DNA of 64,000 nt, from positions 1 to 64,000 of the forward strand of contig JBGAHT010000006.1 of NCBI GenBank assembly GCA_044226035.1, given 5' to 3'. Position 1 is the stretch's first letter. Each line of letters starts with the position of its first letter. This document shows positions 16,243-24,516 of this stretch, in pieces. This stretch comes from Pseudoluteimonas sp044226035. Its GTDB lineage: Bacteria > Pseudomonadota > Gammaproteobacteria > Xanthomonadales > Xanthomonadaceae. Position numbers and translations under genes: made by a program. Below the pieces are notes generated by a model, which saw only the letters and a list, made by a program, of their open reading frames with translations, was not told the origin of the DNA and made no database searches.

Positions 16243-17343
16243 TCAGCCATGGCGGCGCTGGAAATCGCGCATGAATCCGACCAGCGCATCCGCCGCTTCC
16301 ACCGGCACCGCGTTGTAGAGCGAGGCGCGGATGCCGCCGACCGCCTTGTGGCCCTTGAGCCCGATCATCCCCGCCGCGCGCGATTCGGCGACGAAGCGCG
16401 CGTCCAGTTCCGCGTCCGGCAGGAAGAACGGCACGTTCATGCGCGAACGCGCGGCCGGCGCGACCTCGTTGCGGTAGAAACCGCCCGAACCGTCGATGGC
16501 CGCGTACAGCGCGCCGGACTTGCGCGCGCTGCGGCGCGCGAATTCGGCCACGCCGCCTTCGTCCAGCATCCAGCGCAGGTTGAGGCCGAGCAGGTACCAG
16601 TTCCAGGTCGGCGGCGTGTTGAGCATGGAATCGCTCGCCGCGTGCGAGGCGTAGTTGAAGATGTTCGCGCGCGGCTGGCCGGCGCGTTCGAGCAGGTCGC
16701 GGCGCACGATCAGCACGCCGATGCCGACCGGGCCGAGGTTCTTCTGCGCGCCGGCGTAGACCAGCCCGAACTTGGAGATGTCCAGCGGCGCGGAGGCGAT
16801 CGAACTGCTGAAATCGGCGAACAGCGGCGCGTTGCCGGGTTCGCCGCCCTCGAAAAGCGATTGGTCGAGGTATTCGACGCCGTGGATGGTTTCGTTGGCG
16901 GTGACGTGCACGTAGGCCGCGTCCGGCGACAGCTTCCATTCGGCGCGCGGCGGCACGTCGCGGAAACCGCCGGCCTCGCTGCTGGCGGCGACGCGCGCGT
17001 CCACGTACGGCGCGGCCTGCTTCATCGCGACCTTGCTCCAGTGGCCGCTGACCACGAAATCGACCGGCTGCCCGGGCGCGGCGAAGTTCAGCGCCATCAG
17101 CGCCTGCTGCGTGGTCGCGCCGCCGGCGGTGAACAGCACTGCGTGGCTGTCGGGAATCGCCAGCAGCGCGCGCAGGTCGGCCTCGGTTTCGGCCGCGACC
17201 TGCATGAATTCGGGCCCGCGATGGCTCAGCTCGACGATCGATGCGCCGGTGCCGTGCCAGTCCAGCAGTTCGTCGCGCGCGCGGCGCAGCACCGGTTCCG
17301 GCAGCGCCGCGGGCCCGGCGCTGAAGTTGAAGGCTCGCGGCAT
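16243..17343 (-). CDS. serC: phosphoserine aminotransferase
   Basis: A 366-residue PLP enzyme converting 3-phosphohydroxypyruvate and glutamate to phosphoserine, also used in pyridoxine synthesis. Motifs are MPRAFNFSAGPAALPEPVL at the start, LFTAGGATTQQALMALNF, ADFSSSIASAPLDISKFG and the PLP-lysine loop VYAGAQKNLGPVGIGVLIV. A C-terminal GHKAVGGIRASLYNAVP arginine motif follows. ATG 17343 matches the conserved N-terminus; upstream in-frame codons are not conserved-looking. First gene of serC-hisC-aroA, divergent from msrP. In Xanthomonas and Pseudomonas a pheA gene normally lies between serC and the next gene; it is absent here. Confidence 0.96.
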   Translation of the reverse strand: MPRAFNFSAGPAALPEPVLRRARDELLDWHGTGASIVELSHRGPEFMQVAAETEADLRALLAIPDSHAVLFTAGGATTQQALMALNFAAPGQPVDFVVSGHWSKVAMKQAAPYVDARVAASSEAGGFRDVPPRAEWKLSPDAAYVHVTANETIHGVEYLDQSLFEGGEPGNAPLFADFSSSIASAPLDISKFGLVYAGAQKNLGPVGIGVLIVRRDLLERAGQPRANIFNYASHAASDSMLNTPPTWNWYLLGLNLRWMLDEGGVAEFARRSARKSGALYAAIDGSGGFYRNEVAPAARSRMNVPFFLPDAELDARFVAESRAAGMIGLKGHKAVGGIRASLYNAVPVEAADALVGFMRDFQRRHG

Positions 17344-17503
17344 CGCCGGCTCTCGCTTGGGGAAGCCGCAGTATGCCGCAGCGCAGCACGCCTCCGCAGG
17401 GGCGGCGGCAATGTTTTCCGGACGCCCTGCAACGTCGCTGCGCAACTTCCGCGACCCGCCGGGTTCTATCCTTGTCGTGTCCCCGCACGCCGGAGGAATT
17501 GCC

Positions 17504-18472
17504 ATGAAGCTGCGCGACGCCCTGCGCATCCCCGCCGCCGACATCACCGACGAAGCGGTCTACCGCGACCGCCGCCGGTTGCTGGCCGCGTTCGCGACCG
17601 CGCCGGCCCTGGCCGTGGCCGGCTGCGGCCGCGCGGAACCGCCACCGCCGCCGCGGGTGACGATCACGCCCGAGCAGGCGAAGTCCGGGTTCCGCACCGA
17701 CGAGGAACTGACCACCTACGCGGACGTCACCAGCTACAACAATTTCTACGAATTCGGCACCGGCAAAGCCGACCCTTCGCGCGCGGCCAAGACCCTGCGC
17801 ACCTCGCCGTGGACGGTCGCGGTCGGCGGCAAGTGCGCGAAGCCCGGAAAACTCTCGCTCGACGACCTGCTCAAGGGCCTGAAGCCCGAGGAACGCATCT
17901 ACCGCATGCGCTGCGTCGAAGGCTGGTCGATGGTGATCCCGTGGCTGGGCGTGCCGCTGGCGGACGTGCTCAAGCGCTTCGAGCCGACCGCGCAGGCGAA
18001 GTACGTCGCCTTCACCAGCCTCGCCGACCCGCGGCAGATGCCGGGCGTGCGCGCATCGGTGCTGCGCTGGCCCTACCGCGAGGGCCTGCGCATCGACGAG
18101 GCGATGCATCCGCTGACGATCCTCGCCACCGGCCTGTACGGCAAGCCGCTGCCGCAGCAGGACGGCGCGCCGCTGCGGCTGGTGGTGCCGTGGAAGTACG
18201 GCTTCAAGGGCATCAAGTCGATCGTCGCGATCACCTTCGTCGAACGCATGCCGTTCACCAGCTGGAACGACGAGGCTTCGGACGAATACGGCTTCTTCTC
18301 CAACGTCAACCCGGCCGTGGACCATCCGCGCTGGAGCCAGAAGACCGAGCGCCGCATCGCCGGGACCGCGAGCAAGCTGTTCGCCGAGCGCATCCCCACC
18401 CGCCCGTTCAACGGCTACGCCGACCAGGTCGCGGCGATGTACGCCGGCATGGACCTGAGGAAGTGGTTCTGA
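17504..18472 (+). CDS. msrP: protein-methionine-sulfoxide reductase catalytic subunit MsrP
   Basis: A 322-residue periplasmic molybdoenzyme (YedY/SUOX family) that repairs oxidised methionines in envelope proteins. The N-terminal stretch DRRRLLAAFATAPALAVAGC acts as a signal; the twin-arginine is RR of the DRRRLL motif, shorter than in E. coli. The molybdenum ligand is C137 in RMRCVEGWSMVIPW. Substrate-channel and cofactor segments include YNNFYEFGTGK, WKYGFKGIKSIVAITF and SEYGFF-like DEYGFFSNVNP. ATG 17504 has an ideal GGAGGAATT site. It overlaps msrQ, which supplies electrons. Confidence 0.95.
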   Translation: MKLRDALRIPAADITDEAVYRDRRRLLAAFATAPALAVAGCGRAEPPPPPRVTITPEQAKSGFRTDEELTTYADVTSYNNFYEFGTGKADPSRAAKTLRTSPWTVAVGGKCAKPGKLSLDDLLKGLKPEERIYRMRCVEGWSMVIPWLGVPLADVLKRFEPTAQAKYVAFTSLADPRQMPGVRASVLRWPYREGLRIDEAMHPLTILATGLYGKPLPQQDGAPLRLVVPWKYGFKGIKSIVAITFVERMPFTSWNDEASDEYGFFSNVNPAVDHPRWSQKTERRIAGTASKLFAERIPTRPFNGYADQVAAMYAGMDLRKWF

Positions 18473-19137
18473 AGGCGCCGGCGAAACGGCGCGTCGAGCC
18501 GCGCATCGTCGTCGCGAAAACCCTCGTCCACCTGCCCGCGCTGGCGCCGCTGGCGATCCTGCTGTCGCAGGCGTGGAGCGTGGCGCGCACCGGCGGCGAC
18601 GCGCTCGGCGCCGATCCGGTGGCGGAAATCGAGCATCGCCTCGGGCTGTGGGCGCTGCGCTTCCTCATGCTCGCGCTCGCCGTCACGCCGCTGCGGCAAC
18701 TCACCGGAAAACCGGTGCTGGTGCGCTTCCGGCGCATGCTCGGCCTGTACGCGTTCTTCTACGCCTGCCTGCATTTCGCCGCCTACCTCGGCCTCGACCT
18801 GCGCGGCTACTGGACCCAGGTCTTCGAGGACATCGCCAAGCGCCCGTACATCACCGTCGGTTTCGCCGCGTGGCTGCTGCTGCTGCCGCTGGCGATCACC
18901 TCGACCACCGGCTGGATCCGCCGCCTCGGCCGCAACTGGGCGCAGCTGCACAAGCTGGTCTACGCCATCGGCGTGCTCGCCGTGCTGCATTTCTGGTGGC
19001 TGGTGAAGTCCGACATCCGCGAACCGGCGCTGTACGCCGGCATCCTCGCGGCCCTGCTCGGCTGGCGCGCGTGGAAGGCGTGGGCGGCGCGGAGGAAAGC
19101 CGCGCTCAGCCGACCCCGAACAACAGCAGCAGGCTGA
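18463..19137 (+). CDS. msrQ: membrane heme subunit MsrQ
   Basis: A 224-residue ferric-reductase-like membrane protein that takes electrons from the respiratory chain and passes them via heme b to MsrP. About six spans are visible: LVHLPALAPLAILLSQAW, LGLWALRFLMLALAVTP, FRRMLGLYAFFYACLHFAAYLGL, TVGFAAWLLLLPLAITST, LHKLVYAIGVLAVLHFWW and ALYAGILAALLGWRAW. Histidines in the ACLHF, QLHKLV and VLHFW segments are likely heme ligands. The start is uncertain: the GTG at 18463 overlaps msrP by 10 bases and has GAGGAA just upstream; a CTG at 18469 is the alternative. The 3' end overlaps the convergent FHA gene by 32 bases. Confidence 0.9.
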   Translation: MVLKAPAKRRVEPRIVVAKTLVHLPALAPLAILLSQAWSVARTGGDALGADPVAEIEHRLGLWALRFLMLALAVTPLRQLTGKPVLVRFRRMLGLYAFFYACLHFAAYLGLDLRGYWTQVFEDIAKRPYITVGFAAWLLLLPLAITSTTGWIRRLGRNWAQLHKLVYAIGVLAVLHFWWLVKSDIREPALYAGILAALLGWRAWKAWAARRKAALSRPRTTAAG

Positions 19138-19891
19138 GCGCGCCGGCGATTAGCAGCGCCGCCAGCAGCAGCCATGGCAGGCGCCGCGCCGGGGACTTCG
19201 CGCGTTCGCCGAGGCGGGTGGAGGCGAGGTCGATTTCCACCGCCTTTTCCGGACGCAATTGCCGCGCCGGCGCCTCGACCACGAAGCGGTGCTGGGCATC
19301 GAACACCACCTGGTCGCCGGGCAGCAGCACCGCGTCGCGCACCGTCCTGCCGTTGACCGCGCTGCCCTCGCCCGAATCCAGGTCGCGCAGCAGCACGCGC
19401 CCGCCGTCGTGCTCCAGGCGCGCGTGGTGTTCGGGGAAGGCGGGGCTGTCGATGCGGATGTCCGCCTCCGCCGCGCGCCCGACCAGGCGCGGGCGCTCGA
19501 GGGTGATGCTGCGCCCGTGGTAATGCCCGCCGACGCCGCGCAACACCAGGCGCGGGTCGCCGGGCGCGTCCGCCGCCGCCGGCAGGGCCGTGTTCGCGGC
19601 CGGGTCGCCGGCGCGCATCAGGGTCAGTTCGCTGCCGTCGACGTGGATCGCGTCGCCCGGCCGCAGCATCGCCATGCGCCGCACCGGGCGGCCGTTCACG
19701 TGGATCCCGCGCACGCCGTCGGCGACGGCGAGCCAGACCCCGCGCCGGTCCACGCAGAACCTGAGCAGCGGCGCCTGCGGGTCGATCACCAGGCCGATGG
19801 CGTCGTCGCCGCCGCGGCCGATGCCGTGCATGCCGGGACCGAGTGGCAGTTCCGTGCCGTTGTCATCGAATCGGAGTTTGAGGGCGTCCAC
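19106..19891 (-). CDS. double FHA-domain membrane-tail protein
   Basis: A 261-residue protein starting at GTG 19891 (VDALKLRFDDNGTELPL). The first FHA-like domain (about 1-95) has GMHGIGRG and the degenerate loop GIHVNGRPVRR. The second (about 115-205) is more canonical: RPRLVGRAAEADIRIDSPAFPEHHARLEHDGGRVLLRD followed by GSAVNGRTVRD. FHA domains bind phosphothreonine peptides. A single C-terminal span (LPWLLLAALLIAGALSLLLLF) makes it a tail-anchored inner-membrane protein facing the cytoplasm. No kinase or type VI secretion genes are nearby, so the partner is unknown. It is convergent with msrQ. Confidence 0.82.
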   Translation of the reverse strand: MDALKLRFDDNGTELPLGPGMHGIGRGGDDAIGLVIDPQAPLLRFCVDRRGVWLAVADGVRGIHVNGRPVRRMAMLRPGDAIHVDGSELTLMRAGDPAANTALPAAADAPGDPRLVLRGVGGHYHGRSITLERPRLVGRAAEADIRIDSPAFPEHHARLEHDGGRVLLRDLDSGEGSAVNGRTVRDAVLLPGDQVVFDAQHRFVVEAPARQLRPEKAVEIDLASTRLGERAKSPARRLPWLLLAALLIAGALSLLLLFGVG

Positions 19892-19972
19892 GCGCGGCGA
19901 ATCTAGCACGGCTCCCCGCCGTGATCGAACGCGGATGCTAGGCTGCGCGCCTGTCCCCATCCAGCGCCGGCC

Positions 19973-20248
19973 ATGAGCGACATCGACATCCGCCACCACC
20001 ATTCGCTGCCGCTGCCCAAGGCGCGCAAGGCGGTCGAGGACATCGCGAAGAAACTCGCGGCGAAGTTCGACATGGACTACGGCTGGGACGGCGACGACCT
20101 GCATTTCACCCGCAGCGGCGTCGACGGCCGCATCCACCTGACCGAGAAGCAGATCCGGGTCACGGCCCGGCTCGGCTTCCTGCTGTCGGCGCTGAAGGGC
20201 ACGGTCGAGCAGGAGATCCGCAAGGTGCTGGCCGAACGCTTCGACTAG
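19973..20248 (+). CDS. polyhydroxyalkanoic acid system family protein
   Basis: A 91-residue protein with the pattern of the PHA granule-region family: DIRHHHSLPLPKARKAVEDIAKKLAAKFDMDYGWDGDDLHFTRSGVDGRIHL followed by ITVxARLGFLLSALKGTVEQEIRKVLAERFD. Family members sit beside PHA or phasin genes and may associate with granules or membranes; the biochemical role is unknown. It heads a short group with the convergent gene at 20245, a patatin and a phasin. There is no PHA synthase in the window, a common situation in Xanthomonadaceae. Confidence 0.88.
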   Translation: MSDIDIRHHHSLPLPKARKAVEDIAKKLAAKFDMDYGWDGDDLHFTRSGVDGRIHLTEKQIRVTARLGFLLSALKGTVEQEIRKVLAERFD

Positions 20249-20940
20249 CCCGCGGCGAACAGCCTGCGCGAGAACGCGGTTTCCTCGCGCCGGATCTCCT
20301 CGACGAAGCGCGGCGCGTCGCCGAGCGCGGCGAAGGCCTCGAAGCCGCGTTCGAGGAAGCCCTGCAGTTCCGACAAGCCGGCCGCGCGCGCCGGCACCCG
20401 CGATAGGCGCAACAGCATCGCCACGCCGGGCATGCGCAACGCCTGCGCCAGGCCGTTGCCGACCTCGGCGATCAGCGCGATCTGGCGCGCGCGCAGGCGC
20501 GGCAGCCCGCAGGCGCGGTAGGCCTCGCCGTACAAGGCCATGTCCAGCGCGCGCCGGCGCGGCGCGAGCCGCTGCAGGCGCTGGGCCGTGCGCAGGTCCA
20601 GCGCCTGGGTCAGCGCGCCAAGTTCGATCGCGTCGGCCACCGTTTCCAGCAGCGCGCCGGGCAGCAACCGCTGCATCGCCGGCAGCACCCGCGCGATGTC
20701 GGCGTCACGCCGGCTGAAATCGTGGTCGCCGTAGACATCGGTGAGGAAGAATTCCGCGGCCGGGCGCCGCGCCGGATCCGCGAGGAAGCGCGCGAAGCCC
20801 TCGCGCAGGCGTTGCGCCTGCCAGCGCCGCAGCTCCGGCAGCCAGCGCAGGCGATTGCGCGGTTCGCGCCGCGGATCGAACAGGGCCTGGTGGCAGGCCA
20901 GGCGCCGCGCCAGCCGATGCGGAACCGCGTGGGTGCTCAT
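20245..20940 (-). CDS. conserved uncharacterised protein in the phasin/patatin group
   Basis: A 231-residue, mostly helical, Arg/Leu-rich protein with no signal or membrane span. The most distinctive segment is AAEFFLTDVYGDHDFSRRDADIARVLPAMQRLLP (about 56-90), repeated in spirit in several Proteobacteria near lipid genes. I do not recognise a catalytic motif. It overlaps the end of the PHA-system gene by 4 bases tail to tail and is divergent from the patatin gene. ATG 20940 is preferred over a start 36 bases upstream because MSTHAVPHRLARRLACHQALFDP looks like the family start. Function unknown. Confidence 0.75.
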   Translation of the reverse strand: MSTHAVPHRLARRLACHQALFDPRREPRNRLRWLPELRRWQAQRLREGFARFLADPARRPAAEFFLTDVYGDHDFSRRDADIARVLPAMQRLLPGALLETVADAIELGALTQALDLRTAQRLQRLAPRRRALDMALYGEAYRACGLPRLRARQIALIAEVGNGLAQALRMPGVAMLLRLSRVPARAAGLSELQGFLERGFEAFAALGDAPRFVEEIRREETAFSRRLFAAG

Positions 20941-21015
20941 GCCGGCATCTTCCCGGCTGCGGGCCTCGCGCGGCAACTCCGCTACACTCGCCGCACCCCG
21001 GCCGACCCCCGCCGC

Positions 21016-22299
21016 ATGCTTTCACTCCACGCCGCGCCACGATCCACGACCAGACCCGGGCGCGCACGCCGCGCCGCGAAGGATGCCGACGCCGCGCCGC
21101 GCATCGGCCTCGCCATCGCCGGCGGCGGCCCCATCGGCGGCATGTACGAGCTGGGCGCGTTGCGCGCGCTCGAGGATGCGATCGAAGGCCTCGACCTCAC
21201 CCGCATGGATTGCTACGTGGGCGTGAGCAGCGGCGCGTTCCTCGCCGCCGGCCTCGCCAACCGCATGAGCGCGGGCGAGATGTGCCGGATCTTCATCACC
21301 GGCGACAGCGACGACGTGCGCTTCCGCCCGGAAACCTTCCTGCGCCCGGCGATGTTCGAATACCTGCGCCGCGCGGCGAGCCTGCCGCGGCTGACCCTGG
21401 AATGGTGGCGCGGGCTGCTGCTCGGGCCGCGCGACGCGCGCTGGTCGGACCTGCTCAACCGCTTCGGCGGGCTGGTGCCCACCGGCCTGTTCGACAATGC
21501 GCGGATCGAGGTCTTCCTGCGCGAGATCTTCACCCGGCGCGGGCGCAGCAACGATTTCCGCGAACTCGGCCGGCCGCTGTACGTGGTCGCGGTGGACCTC
21601 GACAACGGCGAGGCGGTGCGCTTCGGCGGCGAGGGCTGGGACGACGTGCCGATCTCGCGCGCGGTGCAGGCCAGCGCCGCGCTGCCCGGGCTGTATCCGC
21701 CGGTCGACGTGCGCGGGCGCCAGTTCGTCGACGGCGCGCTGCGCCGGACCATGCACGCCTCGGTGCTGCTCGAACGCGGCATCGACCTGCTGCTCGGCAT
21801 CAACCCTCTGGTGCCGTTCAACAACGACAACCGCGGCAAGCGCGCCAGCGAACGCCACGGCCTCGCCGAGGGCGGCCTGCCGGCGGTGCTGTCGCAGACC
21901 TTCCGCACCCTGCTGCAGTCGCGGATGCAGGTGGGGCTGGCGCGCTACGTGCAGCAGTACCCCGACGTCGACCAGCTGGTGTTCGAACCGAACGAAACCG
22001 ACGGCGACCTGTTCTTCACCAACGCCTTCAGCTTCGCCTCGCGCCGCCGCGTCTGCCAGCTGGGCTACCGCAACGCGCTCGACGACCTGCGCAAGCGCCG
22101 CGAAGCGCTGGCGCCGATGCTGGCCGCACACGGGCTGTCGCTGCGCGAGGCGGTGCTCGACGACGAACGCCGCACCGTGCTCAGCGGGCTGCCGCCGGCG
22201 CCGCCGCGCAGCACCGAAACCACCGCGCGCCTGCGCCGCGCGCTGGACGACGCCGAACACCTGGTCGCGCGCCGCAAGCGCGCCCGCCGCGTGGTGTGA
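21016..22299 (+). CDS. patatin-like phospholipase
   Basis: A 427-residue serine hydrolase of the patatin family. The oxyanion-hole glycines are in LAIAGGGPIGGMYELGALRAL (about 33-53), the nucleophile elbow is GVSSGAFLAAGL (Ser within GVSSG), and the catalytic Asp is in the DGA motif FVDGALRRTMH. The fold continues to about residue 330, followed by an Arg-rich helical C-terminus (TARLRRALDDAEHLVARRKR). No signal peptide, so probably a cytoplasmic or membrane-associated lipid acyl hydrolase. Position between a PHA-system protein and a phasin suggests action on storage lipid, perhaps granule depolymerisation. Start ATG 21016 is the first after the divergent promoter. Confidence 0.88.
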   Translation: MLSLHAAPRSTTRPGRARRAAKDADAAPRIGLAIAGGGPIGGMYELGALRALEDAIEGLDLTRMDCYVGVSSGAFLAAGLANRMSAGEMCRIFITGDSDDVRFRPETFLRPAMFEYLRRAASLPRLTLEWWRGLLLGPRDARWSDLLNRFGGLVPTGLFDNARIEVFLREIFTRRGRSNDFRELGRPLYVVAVDLDNGEAVRFGGEGWDDVPISRAVQASAALPGLYPPVDVRGRQFVDGALRRTMHASVLLERGIDLLLGINPLVPFNNDNRGKRASERHGLAEGGLPAVLSQTFRTLLQSRMQVGLARYVQQYPDVDQLVFEPNETDGDLFFTNAFSFASRRRVCQLGYRNALDDLRKRREALAPMLAAHGLSLREAVLDDERRTVLSGLPPAPPRSTETTARLRRALDDAEHLVARRKRARRVV

Positions 22300-22357
22300 A
22301 TGCTCTAGTCGCTGCGGCCAAGCTGCACGCATTCCCGACGCAGCGAAAGGCAAACCC

Positions 22358-22891
22358 ATGGCCAAGTTCAAGAAGACCGCCGGCAAGACCGCCAATCGCG
22401 GCGGTGGCAACGCGCAGGACCAGGCTGATCGCCTGTCCAGGACCCTGACCGAATCCGCGCAGCAGATCTGGCTCGCCGGCGTTGGCGCGTTCGGACGCGC
22501 GCAGGCCGAGGGCGCCAAGCTGTTCGAGGCGCTGGTGAAGGAAGGCCTGAGCCTGGAGAAGACCGCGCGCGGCTTCGCCGGCGGTCGTGCCGACTTCGTC
22601 CGCGACGCGGTCGAGAACCACGTCGGCCAGGCCCGCGAACGCGCCACCGACACCTGGGACAAGCTCGAGAAGGTGTTCGAGGCGCGCGTGCAGAAGGCGC
22701 TGACCAAGCTCGGCGTGCCCGGCCGCGACGACCTCGCCGACCTCGCCCGCCGCGTCGAGAACCTCACCGCCGAACTGCGCCGCCAGCAGGCGCCGAAGCC
22801 GGCCGCGAAGCGCGCTCCCGCCAGGAAGGCCGCGAAGCAGGCCAAGGCCGCGCCGCGCAAGGCCGCCAAGCGCGCGAAGCCCGCCGCCTGA
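22358..22891 (+). CDS. phasin-family granule-associated protein
   Basis: A 177-residue protein of the PhaF/PhaI type. A phasin helical domain (about 20-130) includes RTLTESAQQIWLAGVGAFGRAQAEGAKLFEALVKEG and KVFEARVQKALTKLGVPGRDDLADLARRVENL. It ends in a Lys/Ala/Pro-rich histone-like tail (about 140-177, AAKRAPARKAAKQAKAAPRKAAKRAK). Phasins coat PHA granules, and the basic tail can tie granules to DNA so that they segregate at division. ATG 22358 has GAAAGG upstream. No PHA synthase is in view. A terminator follows. Confidence 0.92.
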   Translation: MAKFKKTAGKTANRGGGNAQDQADRLSRTLTESAQQIWLAGVGAFGRAQAEGAKLFEALVKEGLSLEKTARGFAGGRADFVRDAVENHVGQARERATDTWDKLEKVFEARVQKALTKLGVPGRDDLADLARRVENLTAELRRQQAPKPAAKRAPARKAAKQAKAAPRKAAKRAKPAA

Positions 22892-22930
22892 CCCGACGCG
22901 CCCCGCGCGGGCGCGTTCCGCTTCCCCTAA

Positions 22931-22998
22931 AACCCGCCAGTCCCCATTCGACCGCGCGTCTCCCTCCCCTGCGGTTCGGGCTGGCGGGTTTTTCTTTT
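22931..22998 (+). terminator. rho-independent terminator after the phasin gene
   Basis: AACCCGCCAG (22931-22940) pairs perfectly with CTGGCGGGTT (22981-22990) and is followed by TTTCTTTT. The 40-base loop is unusually long and could hold a smaller hairpin. Confidence 0.7.
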
Positions 22999-23035
22999 GT
23001 TCTATCCTTGTGCCCCCTCGTTCGGATGCGAAGGC

Positions 23036-24001
23036 ATGGGCGCACTGGCCAGTCTCCTGCTCGCGATCGTCGTCGCCGTGGCCATCGGCGTGGCCGCGAC
23101 CGTCTACCTGCAACGCGTGCGCCTGCCGCGCGAGGAACGCGCCGAAGGCATCGCCGCGCTCGCGGACATGCGCTGGCGCGAGTTCATCCACCTGATCCTC
23201 GACGTGCTCGCCGGGCGCGGCTTCACCCGCGTGAACGACCCGGGCGCCGCCTCGGACGAGGCCGACATCCCGCTCGAACGCGACGGCGAGCCGTGGCTGC
23301 TCGCGTCCAAGCACGGCGCGAGCTACGTGCTCGGTTCCAGCGACATCGGCGAATTCGCGGACACCATGCGCATGCGCGGCGCCGTGGGCGGCCTGCTGGT
23401 CACGCCCGGCACCTTCGCCCCGGAGGCGCGCAGGCTCGCGGAATCGGAGCGCATCGAACTGCTCGACGGGCCCAGCCTGTGGCCGGAATTGCGCGAACGC
23501 CTGCCGGAGGCGCAACGCGCTGCCATCGGCACGCAGGTGCGGATGCGCGCGCGGCAACACGCCTGGCTCGGCTGGCTGGCCGGCGTCGCGCTCGGCGCGG
23601 GCGTGTTCCTGCTGGTCCACGACGGCGGCGGATCGGCATCGCCGGCGGAAGCGTCCGCGCTGGTGGGCGCCACGCCCGCCCAGCGCCACGCGACGAAAGC
23701 CGCGTCCGCCGCCGATTCCAACGCCATCTGGCCGGCGCCGCGCGACGCGGCGCCCGCTTCGCTGGAACAGGACCGCAACGACGCCGCGCGCGCGATCGGT
23801 TCGCTGCCCATGGTCGATCGCGCGCTGTGGTCGAGCCAGTCGACGTTGCTGGTCTACCTCGACAGCGCCGACGCCGACGCGAAGTCCGCGATCTGCCCGC
23901 TGCTGGAACGCTACCCGGAACTCGGCGCCTCGCGCATCCAGCTGCAACCGCCCGAAGGCAGCGGCGAGGCGGTGCGGTTCTTCCAGTGTCGGGCGTATTG
24001 A
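23036..24001 (+). CDS. membrane-bound Mrr-like restriction endonuclease domain protein
   Basis: A 321-residue protein starting MGALASLLLAIVVAVAIGVAATVYL (membrane span, residues 3-25). The next section resembles the Mrr/PD-(D/E)xK fold (about 45-160): MRWREFIHLILDVLAGRGFTRV, SDEADIPLERDGEPWLLASKHG (acidic and lysine positions of a D-x(n)-E-x-K site), then VGGLLVTPGTFAPEARRLAES and IELLDGPSLWPEL. A second span (about 185-205, AWLGWLAGVALGAGVFLLV) and a Ser/Ala linker lead to a C-terminal domain of unknown type. No methylase is nearby, so this is probably not a classical restriction system. ATG 23036 has AAGG upstream; an upstream TTG is less likely. Confidence 0.72.
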   Translation: MGALASLLLAIVVAVAIGVAATVYLQRVRLPREERAEGIAALADMRWREFIHLILDVLAGRGFTRVNDPGAASDEADIPLERDGEPWLLASKHGASYVLGSSDIGEFADTMRMRGAVGGLLVTPGTFAPEARRLAESERIELLDGPSLWPELRERLPEAQRAAIGTQVRMRARQHAWLGWLAGVALGAGVFLLVHDGGGSASPAEASALVGATPAQRHATKAASAADSNAIWPAPRDAAPASLEQDRNDAARAIGSLPMVDRALWSSQSTLLVYLDSADADAKSAICPLLERYPELGASRIQLQPPEGSGEAVRFFQCRAY

Positions 24002-24011
24002 GCAGTCAGCA

Positions 24012-24329
24012 ATGCCAAGCCGCGGTACTCATCCAAGCAGACTGGTTTACTCCATTCTCACGTTAGCTGGAGTTGCGATCCTGCTCATTGGGCGACCACT
24101 ACTTGGCTCGGATCTGATATCACTTTCCGGAGCAATCCTCATGTGCTCCTCATGCCTTCTAGGCAATACCGTAGCGCTAAGCAGAGGCGCTCTTTGGAGC
24201 TGGGGTGGTTTCGCCTACTTCAAGGACGATCCGGTCCATTTTGTATTGCTCTTCTTCATGTGGTTCGTCGGCGGTGGCTTCCTGTTAGTCATGGCCACCG
24301 CAGCGCTGTGGCAACGCCTCGCTGGCTGA
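24012..24329 (+). CDS. small three-span membrane protein, unknown
   Basis: A 105-residue protein with three hydrophobic stretches (about 13-32 SILTLAGVAILLIGRPLL, 34-58 ISLSGAILMCSSCLLGNTVAL, 76-102 VHFVLLFFMWFVGGGFLLVMATAA) and a Gly/Trp/Tyr loop (WSWGGFAYFKDD). Base composition looks clearly less GC-rich than the flanks, with TTA, ATA and CTT codons that are rare elsewhere. This suggests recent arrival. It begins 10 bases after the Mrr-like gene and may share its message. No family recognised. Confidence 0.6.
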   Translation: MPSRGTHPSRLVYSILTLAGVAILLIGRPLLGSDLISLSGAILMCSSCLLGNTVALSRGALWSWGGFAYFKDDPVHFVLLFFMWFVGGGFLLVMATAALWQRLAG

Positions 24330-24472
24330 CAATTCACTCAAGCCGCATCCAGACGCTTTTGATTCTGGTGACTGCTTTCCATCTGCCGCCGGCGGGAGAA
24401 AGTGCCGAAGAGCCTGTCCTCGAATGCTCTCGTCGAGGGCGAATAAGCGTGGAAAGACCTTGCGAGATCGCA

Positions 24473-24516
24473 ACCCCACCCCAGCCCTCCCCTTCAGCGA
24501 AGGGGAGGGAGAAAAA
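24473..24516. repeat. CT-rich hairpin repeat
   Basis: AACCCCACCCCAGCCCTCCCC is followed by TTCAGCGAAGGGGAGGGAG, giving a CCCTCCCCTTC/GAAGGGGAGGG stem. It belongs to the same dispersed family as the copies near 11561 and 61595, and sits just after the stop of the acyl reductase gene, where it can terminate transcription. The rest of 24330-24472 shows no gene. Confidence 0.7.

Noticed and set aside
15074..18325. In-frame N-terminal extension of aroA across hisC and serC
   Set aside because: GC-driven absence of stops; AroA starts at MSAWIASRGTALHGEI and has normal length.
15298..18462. Long plus-strand frame opposite hisC and serC that leads into msrQ
   Set aside because: Only the last part (msrQ) is real; the rest mirrors hisC/serC and lacks any domain.
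22892..23035. Small gene between the phasin and Mrr-like genes
   Set aside because: Region is occupied by a terminator with a long loop; no start with a ribosome site.
24330..24472. Gene in the stretch after the small membrane protein
   Set aside because: No coherent frame with start, ribosome site and codon bias; appears to be non-coding.
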